NCBI GenBank assembly: GCA_902805855.1
Contig: CADCUJ010000010.1
Location: forward strand, 62,001 to 126,000
DNA length: 64,000 nt
Source of the DNA: an uncultured Nocardioidaceae bacterium
Lineage (GTDB): Bacteria; Actinomycetota; Actinomycetes; Propionibacteriales; Nocardioidaceae
Direction of reading: 5' to 3'
The translations under genes and the position numbers were made by a program. This document shows positions 7,154 through 14,043 of this stretch, in pieces (within the stretch, counting starts at the first letter, position 1; each line of letters begins with the position of its first letter). Below the pieces are notes generated by a model. The model searched no databases. It had not been told where the DNA came from and saw nothing but the letters and a program-made list of their open reading frames with translations.

Positions 7154-8152
7154 TCAGCCCGGGAGGGTCTGCGGAAGGCCGAAGGTGTCGAACAGCTCCG
7201 GTGCGAAGAAGGCGCCGACGTGCGAGACCCGGCCGTCCGCGACGCTCAGCACCTGCAGGTGGAAGGCCCGGTGCACCCCGTCCTCGCCGCGCATGTAGAG
7301 AGCGAAGGCGGGCTGGCCGTTGGCGAGCGTCGAGACCATCCGCATGTCGCCGGGTCCCTGCGCAGGACAGTTCGTCGCGATCAGCCTGGTGATGTCGGCA
7401 GGCCCCTGGTACCAACCGGTGAACGGCGGCATCTCCCACACCGCGTCCTTGGTGAACAGGTCGACCATCGCCGCGACGTCGTAGCTCTCGAAGGCGGCGA
7501 CGTACCTCTCCAGCAGCGCTTGCTGCTCCGGCGTCTGCGGCTCGGTGACCGACTCCTCGGTCGGGGCGAGCTCGTCGAGCTGGGCTCGGGCCCGCTGCAG
7601 CGCGCTGTTGACCGCCGCCGTCGAGGTGCCGACCAGGGCGGCGACCTCCGCGGCGCGCCACTTGAGCACGTCGCGCAGGATCAGCACCGCCCGCTGGCGC
7701 GGGGGCAGGTGCTGCAAGGCAGCCACGAACGCTAGCCGGATGCTCTCGCGGGAGGTGACCACAGAAGCCGGGTCACCGGAGTCTGCGCCGACCAAGGCGT
7801 CGGGAACCGGTTCCAGCCAAGGGACCTCGCCCTGCTGGACCAGGTCTCCCTCGGGGTCGGAGCTGGGGGCGCCCAGTCCGGTGGGCAACGGGCGCCTCGC
7901 TCGGCTCTCCAGCGCGGTGAGGCAGGCGTTGGTCGCGATGCGGTACAGCCAGGTCCGCATCGAGGACCGCCCTTCGAACTTGTCGTAGGACTTCCAGGCG
8001 CGCAGGTACGTCTCCTGGACGAGATCCTCCGCATCATGCACCGAGCCGAGCATCCGGTAGCAGTGCGCGAGCAGCTCGCCGCGGTACCTGTCGCTGTCCG
8101 CGGGAAGCTCGCCGGTGACTCCCTCGCGGACCGTCTCCTGCACCATCGTCAT
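7154..8152 (-). CDS. ECF sigma factor with SnoaL-like C-terminal domain (SigG/TIGR02960-like)
   Basis: A 332-residue ECF sigma factor. Sigma region 2 is around CYRMLGSVHDAEDLVQETYLRAW, and region 4 is LPPRQRAVLILRDVLKWRAAEV followed by a helix-turn-helix. After about residue 205 comes a SnoaL/NTF2-like domain (LLERYVAAFESYDVAAMVDLF through HVGAFFAPELFDTFGL). This combination matches the SigG/TIGR02960 group, in which the extra domain replaces or supplements a classical anti-sigma factor. No zinc anti-sigma gene is adjacent; a DinB-fold protein follows in the same operon. The target promoters cannot be deduced. Confidence 0.9.
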   Translation of the reverse strand: MTMVQETVREGVTGELPADSDRYRGELLAHCYRMLGSVHDAEDLVQETYLRAWKSYDKFEGRSSMRTWLYRIATNACLTALESRARRPLPTGLGAPSSDPEGDLVQQGEVPWLEPVPDALVGADSGDPASVVTSRESIRLAFVAALQHLPPRQRAVLILRDVLKWRAAEVAALVGTSTAAVNSALQRARAQLDELAPTEESVTEPQTPEQQALLERYVAAFESYDVAAMVDLFTKDAVWEMPPFTGWYQGPADITRLIATNCPAQGPGDMRMVSTLANGQPAFALYMRGEDGVHRAFHLQVLSVADGRVSHVGAFFAPELFDTFGLPQTLPG

Positions 8153-8304
8153 GACCTTTCGTCTCCCTGACCCTGTAGACGACTCTAGGGAGGTGGGCCG
8201 CGGAAGTGGACCCCTCCGCCGTTACCGACCGCCAGGCCGCGGAAAACTCATCGCTCGACCGCATCCGCGTTGGGAGCAGCCGATCGTCGCTAGTCTCGGT
8301 TCCC

Positions 8305-8865
8305 GTGGCAGGGCAACGGCTGGTGATCATCGCGGACACGCACGTCCCGAAGCGTGCCCGCGACCTTCCGGATGAGGTGTGGCGGGCGGTCGACGCGGCG
8401 GACGTCGTGGTCCACGCCGGCGACTGGGTCGACGTACCCACCTTGGATGCCCTGGAGTCACGCGCCCGCCGCCTGGTGGCCGTCTACGGCAACAACGACG
8501 GCCCGAGCCTGCGCGCGCGGCTGCCGGAGACGGCCCGGGCCACCATCGGCGGCGTCCGGTTCGCGGTGGTCCACGAGACCGGCGCCAAGACCGGGCGGGA
8601 GGAGCGCTGCTCGCGGGAGTACGGCGACGTGGACGTACTGGTCTTCGGCCACAGCCACATCCCCTGGGACACCACCAGCGCGACCGGCCTGCGGCTGCTG
8701 AACCCCGGCTCGCCGACCGACCGGCGGCGACAGCCGCACTGCACCTTCCTCACCGCTCGAGCGCAGGACGGGGCGCTCGAGGACGTGGTGCTGCACCGAC
8801 TGCCGCAACGAGGCACCGGCACCAGCACCAGCACCGGCACCGGCATCGAGCAGCGGCGCAGCTGA
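8305..8865 (+). CDS. Calcineurin-like metallophosphoesterase, YfcE/MJ0936 type
   Basis: A 186-residue phosphodiesterase. Metal-binding motifs appear in the usual order: ADTH near the N-terminus, HAGDW, YGNND, and FGHSH, followed by NPGSP. I chose GTG 8305, which gives the N-terminus VAGQRLVIIADTH. The C-terminal tail is low complexity, alternating Gly, Thr and Ser (GTGTSTSTGTG), encoded by a 6-bp-like repeat not expected for the family. The stop overlaps the next start by one base (TGATG), so translation is coupled to the coiled-coil gene. The physiological substrate is unknown. Confidence 0.85.
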   Translation: MAGQRLVIIADTHVPKRARDLPDEVWRAVDAADVVVHAGDWVDVPTLDALESRARRLVAVYGNNDGPSLRARLPETARATIGGVRFAVVHETGAKTGREERCSREYGDVDVLVFGHSHIPWDTTSATGLRLLNPGSPTDRRRQPHCTFLTARAQDGALEDVVLHRLPQRGTGTSTSTGTGIEQRRS

Positions 8866-9782
8866 TGGAGCTCACCGAGCTCACCGAGCTCGCCGACGAG
8901 CTCTACGCGCTGGCACCGGACGAGTTCACCAAGGCACGCAACGAGCGGGCCAAGGCCCTGCGGGCCGAGGACAAGGAGCTGGCCGCTCGGCTGGGCAAGC
9001 TGCCCAAACCGTCGACGGCTGCCTGGGTGGTGAACATGCTCGCCCGCTACCAGGCGGAGCAGCTGACCCGGGTACTCGACCTCGGAGCGGCCATGCGACA
9101 GGCCCAGCAGAGCCTCGACGGCGACGAGCTGCGCGAGCTCTCCAGGCAGCGCCGCCAGCTCACCTACGCGGTGAGCACCGAGGCACGACGCCTGGCCCGG
9201 GACCTCGGGGTGCGGGTCAGCGACGCCGTGACCGCCCAGGTGGAGGAGACCCTGCGCGCTGCGATGACCGACGAAGGCGCCGCGCAGGCGGTGCGCACCG
9301 GGCAGCTGGTGGAGGCGCTGACCGCCACCGGCATCGAGGACCTGGACCTCACGCAGGCGATCGCCGTCCCCGAGGCGATCGGGATCTCCGCCCGGCCGGT
9401 CGAGAAGTCGACAGCCGCCGACGAGGAGCACGGAGAGCAGAAGCCGCAGCTGCAGGTGGTGCCGGACGCCGAGGCGGACAGCCGCGCCGTCGAGGAGGCC
9501 GAGCGTGCGCTCAAGGGCGCCGAGGACGCGGCGCAGGCGGCGGACAAGAAGCTGGCGAAGGCGCGTAGGCGGGTGGCGAAGCTCGAGGCGCGCAGCCTCG
9601 AGCTGGCCGGTCAGCTGGAGGAGGTACGCCGCCGCGCGGGCGAGCTCGAGCACGAGCTGGAGAGGGTCGACGACGAGCTGGGCTCCGCTGAGGACAAGCG
9701 CGACCGGGCCGAGGAGAGCCAAGGCGAGGCTGTCGCGACGCTGGAGAAAGCGCGGATGGAGAGGGAGCGCCTTCGCGGCTAG
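8865..9782 (+). CDS. Hypothetical coiled-coil protein
   Basis: A 305-residue, charged, mostly helical protein with no recognised enzymatic motif. The N-terminus repeats Glu-Leu-Thr (MELTELTELADELYALAP), encoded by a near-perfect 9-bp repeat. A conserved-looking block, LGKLPKPSTAAWVVNMLARY, follows, and the C-terminal ~110 residues (from about 195) are a long heptad-rich coiled coil, for example AGELEHELERVDDELGSAED. It is coupled to the phosphoesterase by a one-base overlap. Its stop codon overlaps the convergent glycerol kinase stop within GGCTAGCC. Similar proteins occur in actinobacteria as uncharacterised products. Confidence 0.75.
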   Translation: MELTELTELADELYALAPDEFTKARNERAKALRAEDKELAARLGKLPKPSTAAWVVNMLARYQAEQLTRVLDLGAAMRQAQQSLDGDELRELSRQRRQLTYAVSTEARRLARDLGVRVSDAVTAQVEETLRAAMTDEGAAQAVRTGQLVEALTATGIEDLDLTQAIAVPEAIGISARPVEKSTAADEEHGEQKPQLQVVPDAEADSRAVEEAERALKGAEDAAQAADKKLAKARRRVAKLEARSLELAGQLEEVRRRAGELEHELERVDDELGSAEDKRDRAEESQGEAVATLEKARMERERLRG

Positions 9783-11260
9783 CCGGTGGCCCAGCCCTTG
9801 GCACGCTCGACGGCCTCGCGCCAGCGACGGTGTGCGGCGTCGGCCTCGGCCGGGTCGACGGCAGGCTCGAAGCGCCGTTCCAGCGTCCAGGTCTCGCGCA
9901 GGTCCTCGACGGACTTCCACACCCCGACTCCGAGGCCGGCCACGAATGCGGCGCCGAGGGCAGTGGTCTCGACGATCTCCGGGCGCTCGACGGGCACACC
10001 GAGCAGGTCCGCCTGGATCTGGCAGAGCAGGTCGTTGGCTGAGGCGCCGCCGTCCACCTTGAGCGAGGTGAGCGAGGCCGGTGCCGGCAAGGTGTCGACC
10101 ACGTCTCGGACCTCGAAGGCGATGGCCTCCAGCGTTGCCCGCACGAGATGGGCGCGCGTCGTACCACGGGTGATGCCGAGGACCGTGCCGCGCGCGTGCG
10201 GGTCCCAGTCGGGGGCGCCGAGACCGGTGAGCGCCGGCACGAACACCACGCCTTCGGAGCTGTCGACCGTGGCGGCGATCGCCTCGCTCTCAGCGGCGGA
10301 GCCGACGATCTGCAGCCCGTCACGCAGCCACTGCACCGCGGCCCCGGTCACGAAGATCGCGCCCTCGAGCGCGTAGGTCAGCTCACCGGATGGGGACTTC
10401 CATGCAGCCGTGGTCAACAGGCCCGCCTCGGAACGCGTCATCTCCGGACCGGTGTTGGTCAAGATGAACGAGCCGGTGCCGTAGGTGCACTTGGACTCGC
10501 CGACCTCGAAGCAGGTCTGCCCGAACAGAGCCGAGTTCTGGTCACCGAGGATCCCTGCGATCGGCACCTCGAGGTCGCAGAACGAGGCCGGGTCGGTGGT
10601 GGCGATCTCGCCCCAGGAAGGCACCACCTCCGGCAGCGCGTCACGAGGGATGCCGAACAGTGAGCACAGCTCCTGGCTCCACTCGCCCGTCTCGAGGTCG
10701 AGCAGCAGCGTCCGGGAGGCGTTCGAGACGTCGGTCACGTGCCAGGTCCCGCGGGTCATCCTGGCGACCAGGTAGGAGTCCACGGTGCCGATCGCGTAGC
10801 GCCCGGACTCGACCAGCGCCCAGGTGTTCGGCTCGTGCTCGGCGAGCCAGGCGAGCTTGGTGCCGGAGAAGTACGGGTCGAGCCGTAGTCCGGTCAGCTC
10901 GGCGACCCGCTCTTCGTGTCCCTCGTCACGGAAGCGGGTGCAGATCTCGGCGGTACGTCGGTCCTGCCACACGATCGCGCGGCGCGGGGCCCCCAGGGTC
11001 TCGCGGTCCCACAGCAGCACGGTCTCCCGCTGGTTGGTGAGGCCGACGGCCTCGAGGTCGGACCGGTCGTGCTGGCGCAGTGCGGCACGGGTGGCCTCGA
11101 GCGTCGCCTGCCAGATGTCCTCGGGGGAGTGCTCGACCCAGCCCGGTCGCGGGAAGTGCTGAGCGAACTCCTGGTACCCCTTGGCGGCGATCGTTCCCTC
11201 TGCGGTGACGACGACCGCGGTGACCCCGGTCGTTCCCGCGTCGATCGCCAGGACGCTCAC
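9779..11260 (-). CDS. glpK: Glycerol kinase
   Basis: A 493-residue FGGY-family kinase that phosphorylates glycerol to glycerol 3-phosphate using ATP. Diagnostic segments are the N-terminal phosphate loop LAIDAGTTGVTAVVV, the substrate region GLTNQRETVLLWDRETL, the FGGY signature-type region TYGTGSFILTNTG, and the C-terminal ATP-binding part LKVDGGASANDLLCQIQAD. GTG 11260 overlaps the stop of the upstream DUF1028 gene by four bases (GTGA), so the two are translationally coupled. No glycerol facilitator or glycerol-3-phosphate dehydrogenase is adjacent. The 3' end overlaps the convergent coiled-coil gene by 4 bp. Confidence 0.93.
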   Translation of the reverse strand: MSVLAIDAGTTGVTAVVVTAEGTIAAKGYQEFAQHFPRPGWVEHSPEDIWQATLEATRAALRQHDRSDLEAVGLTNQRETVLLWDRETLGAPRRAIVWQDRRTAEICTRFRDEGHEERVAELTGLRLDPYFSGTKLAWLAEHEPNTWALVESGRYAIGTVDSYLVARMTRGTWHVTDVSNASRTLLLDLETGEWSQELCSLFGIPRDALPEVVPSWGEIATTDPASFCDLEVPIAGILGDQNSALFGQTCFEVGESKCTYGTGSFILTNTGPEMTRSEAGLLTTAAWKSPSGELTYALEGAIFVTGAAVQWLRDGLQIVGSAAESEAIAATVDSSEGVVFVPALTGLGAPDWDPHARGTVLGITRGTTRAHLVRATLEAIAFEVRDVVDTLPAPASLTSLKVDGGASANDLLCQIQADLLGVPVERPEIVETTALGAAFVAGLGVGVWKSVEDLRETWTLERRFEPAVDPAEADAAHRRWREAVERAKGWATG

Positions 11261-12099
11261 GCAGGCGCCTCGGAACGCGAACGCAGGATCTCCAGGATCT
11301 TCTCGTCCACCCACTCCGGCGACGAGCGGTCGTCGACGCGCATCTCGAAGTTCTCGGTGCCCACCCAGGCCGCGAAGTCCGGGTGGCCCAGCCGACCCGC
11401 GCGCTCCTCCAGCTCGGCCCGCAGATCCGGGGTGATGGCGACCTTCTCCTCGTCGGTGGAGGCGGTCAGGTACAGGTCGTTCAGGTCCAGCAGGCGTTCG
11501 AGCTCGGCACCAGGCTGCTCGTGGTCGTCGACGCGCAGGTCGACCGCGACGTCGTCCCGACCGCCGTACCCGGCTCCTTCGCGGACGACGAGCAGTGCCG
11601 CCGACTGCCGGCCGCGCCTGTCCCCACCGGCCTCGTCACCTGCCCGCAGCGCCCGCAGGAGACGTCGGGACAGGTCCGGCTCGCCGGTGCTGGCGTCCCA
11701 CGACGCCTTCATCGCGGGCACCACCCCGGGACCGGCGAGGATGTTGCCCTGGATCGCGACGTCCCGCTCGGCGATGCCGCCTGCCCAGTCCAAGCAGCTC
11801 GGCCCGGTGTAGGTGACCGCACCGCCGTCGACGTCGACGATGCCGACCTGCCGATGCTCCCGGCCCTCGTCCTCCTCGAGCAGGCGGTCCAGCGCGACCT
11901 CGGCGGTCGCCCCCTCGTCGATGTGTGCGAGGGCCGCACCCTTGAAGCCGACATGGGCGTCCGCCTGGGTGGCGATCGCGCCGATGCCGGCGACCGCGGC
12001 CGGGACCGGTGAGCCGACCGCCAGGAACTTCGAGGCCACCGCGACGCCCCAGGTCTGTCCGTCGACTGAGCGTGCAACGATCGAGAAGGTCATGGCCAT
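11257..12099 (-). CDS. DUF1028 family protein (Ntn-hydrolase-like)
   Basis: A 280-residue DUF1028 protein. The N-terminal part (TFSIVARSVDGQTWGVAVAS, then GAIATQADAHVGFKGAALAH and QVGIVDVDGGAVTYTG) matches the family's Ntn-hydrolase-like core. NILAGPGVVPAM and LLRALRAGDEAGGDRRGRQSAAL are also typical. The last ~80 residues form a helical C-terminal domain. Biochemical function is unsettled in the literature I know. The gene is coupled to glpK by a GTGA overlap, which suggests co-production, although why glycerol kinase should be coupled to it is unclear. Confidence 0.85.
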   Translation of the reverse strand: MAMTFSIVARSVDGQTWGVAVASKFLAVGSPVPAAVAGIGAIATQADAHVGFKGAALAHIDEGATAEVALDRLLEEDEGREHRQVGIVDVDGGAVTYTGPSCLDWAGGIAERDVAIQGNILAGPGVVPAMKASWDASTGEPDLSRRLLRALRAGDEAGGDRRGRQSAALLVVREGAGYGGRDDVAVDLRVDDHEQPGAELERLLDLNDLYLTASTDEEKVAITPDLRAELEERAGRLGHPDFAAWVGTENFEMRVDDRSSPEWVDEKILEILRSRSEAPA

Positions 12100-12145
12100 A
12101 ACCTAGTCACCGCACCAGTCGAGACCGCGAGGAGAGGTGGACCGC

Positions 12146-13174
12146 ATGCGCGTCGGAGTGCTGACCGGTGGTGGCGACTGTCCCGGCCTCAACGCGGTGA
12201 TCCGCGCCGTCGTGCGCCGCGGCGTCAAGGAGTACGGCTACGAATTCGTCGGCTTCCGCGACGGCTGGCGCGGTCCGCTCGAGGGCGACAGCGTGCCCCT
12301 CGGCGTGGACCAGGTGCGAGGCATCCTCCCGCGCGGCGGCACCATCTTGAAGTCCTCGCGCACCAACCCGTTCAAGGTCGACGGCGGGGTCGAGAAGATC
12401 ACCTCGAACCTGGCGGCGAGCGACGTCGACGCACTCATCGCCATCGGCGGTGAGGACACCCTCGGCGTCGCGACCCGCCTCGCCGACCTCGGTGTCAACG
12501 TCGTCGGTGTGCCCAAGACCATCGACAACGACTTGTCCGGCACCGACTTCACGTTCGGCTTCGACACCGCGGTGAACATCGCGATGGAGGCGATCGACCG
12601 ACTGCACACCACGGCCGAGTCGCACCACCGGGCGCTAGTCGTGGAGGTGATGGGTCGCCACGCGGGATGGATCGCGCTCCACGCCGGGATCGCGGGTGGT
12701 GCCAACGTAGTGCTGATCCCGGAGAAGCCATTCGACATCGACGACGTCTGTGCGCACGTGGAGTCGCGGTTCCGGACGAACTTCTCGCCGATCATCGTGG
12801 TCTCCGAGGGCGCCGTCCCGGTTGCGGGTGGCGACATGACGCTGCAGAGCGGTGAGCTCGACGCGTTCGGCCACGTCCGGCTCGGAGGCATCGGTGACTT
12901 CTTGGCCAAGCAGATCGAGGAACGGACCGGTAAGGAGGCCCGCGCCGTCGTGCTCGGCCACGTGCAGCGCGGCGGCACGCCGACCGCGTTCGACCGGTGG
13001 CTGGCCACCCGGTTCGGTCTGCAAGCCGTCGCCGCTGTGCGAGACGGCGATTTCGGCACGATGGTGGCTCTGCGGGGCACCGACATCGTCCGGGTACCGC
13101 TGATCGAGGGGACCGGTGAGCTGAAGACGGTTCAGCCGGAGCAGTACGCCGAGGCCGAGGTCTTCTTCGGCTGA
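12146..13174 (+). CDS. pfp: 6-phosphofructokinase, predicted pyrophosphate-dependent
   Basis: A 342-residue group III phosphofructokinase. The start is ATG 12146, with GGAGAGG eight bases upstream; a GTG at 12137 would add three residues. Key residues can be counted directly. GGEDT places Asp at 104 and PKTIDND places Lys at 124. In this family Gly104 goes with ATP use, whereas Asp104 plus Lys124 is the signature of pyrophosphate-dependent enzymes. RIGVLTGGGDCPGLN-like N-terminus, MGRHAGWIA and LGHVQRGGTPTAFDR complete the active site. It would phosphorylate fructose 6-phosphate, reversibly if PPi-dependent. The phosphoryl-donor call is inference from two residues. Confidence 0.9.
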   Translation: MRVGVLTGGGDCPGLNAVIRAVVRRGVKEYGYEFVGFRDGWRGPLEGDSVPLGVDQVRGILPRGGTILKSSRTNPFKVDGGVEKITSNLAASDVDALIAIGGEDTLGVATRLADLGVNVVGVPKTIDNDLSGTDFTFGFDTAVNIAMEAIDRLHTTAESHHRALVVEVMGRHAGWIALHAGIAGGANVVLIPEKPFDIDDVCAHVESRFRTNFSPIIVVSEGAVPVAGGDMTLQSGELDAFGHVRLGGIGDFLAKQIEERTGKEARAVVLGHVQRGGTPTAFDRWLATRFGLQAVAAVRDGDFGTMVALRGTDIVRVPLIEGTGELKTVQPEQYAEAEVFFG

Positions 13175-13184
13175 CTCCGGCGGC

Positions 13185-13943
13185 TCAGACGAGGTCCACG
13201 CTCAACGCGTGATGGTCGGACAGCGCCAGCTCGTGCACCGCACCCCTGGCGACCGGCAGCTCCCCGGCGGCCAGGATGTGGTCGATCTGCTCGGCCGGTC
13301 TGGGGGACGGGAACGTGTGTCCGGTTGCCAGCGGCCGCATACCGGTGATCTGCTGCGCTCGTTGCGGACCCATGTTCAGGTCACCGGCCAAGATGGTCGG
13401 GGACGGCGACGCACGCAGTGACCTGACCAGGGCGCGTAGCTGCCTCGCGTTCCACCAGCGCAGGAACGACAGGTGGGTGTTTGCGATGCTGACGTCGCCG
13501 TACGGCGTCTCGGTCAGCGCGACCACCGCGACCCGCGGCTCGTCTCGGACCACGGCGAGCCTCCGACGGCCGGGAAACCGTACCGGCACCCGGACCGGGG
13601 CGGCGGGCAGCCGAACCACCTCCCAGGACCGGACCGGGTAGCGGGACAGCAAGGCGATGCCGTACGCCGCGGAGTCCGGTTGCTCGTCCCCGGTGGCGGC
13701 GATCCAGGTCGCGCCGGGGCTGCCGGAGAGCGCCGCCACGAACCGGTGCTCCTGTGCCCCCATCGCCGTCGCTGCGACGGACGTGAGGTCCGTGCCCGCC
13801 GAGCGAGGTTGGTTGCGGTCGACCTCCTGGAGCGCGAGCACGTCGGCGTCGAGCTTGCGGACCGCCGCGGCGAAGCGGGGGACGTCGACCCGGTCGTCGG
13901 CAGGCGAGCGGCCGTGCAGGATGTTGAACGTGGTCACCCGCAT
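13185..13943 (-). CDS. Endonuclease/exonuclease/phosphatase family protein
   Basis: A 252-residue EEP-fold phosphohydrolase starting at ATG 13943 (MRVTTFNILHG). Motifs in order: FNILHG, LALQEVDRNQPRS (catalytic Glu for Mg2+), ANTHLSFLR, ILAGDLNMGP (Asp-Asn pair) and EQIDHILA followed by SDHHALSV (terminal Asp-His). No signal peptide is visible, so it is probably cytoplasmic. Substrates in this superfamily range from DNA ends to inositol phosphates and lipids and cannot be chosen here. It converges with the phosphofructokinase gene, with only 10 bp between stops, and diverges from recQ. Confidence 0.82.
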   Translation of the reverse strand: MRVTTFNILHGRSPADDRVDVPRFAAAVRKLDADVLALQEVDRNQPRSAGTDLTSVAATAMGAQEHRFVAALSGSPGATWIAATGDEQPDSAAYGIALLSRYPVRSWEVVRLPAAPVRVPVRFPGRRRLAVVRDEPRVAVVALTETPYGDVSIANTHLSFLRWWNARQLRALVRSLRASPSPTILAGDLNMGPQRAQQITGMRPLATGHTFPSPRPAEQIDHILAAGELPVARGAVHELALSDHHALSVDLV

Positions 13944-14043
13944 CCGCCCCGTGTTCCCGCGAGCGCTCGGCACTAACCGTTTCCTGGCGAGCGCTGTGGA
14001 CGAGCCAGCACGGCGGGGGGTCCCGGTCCCTAAGGTGTGAGCC

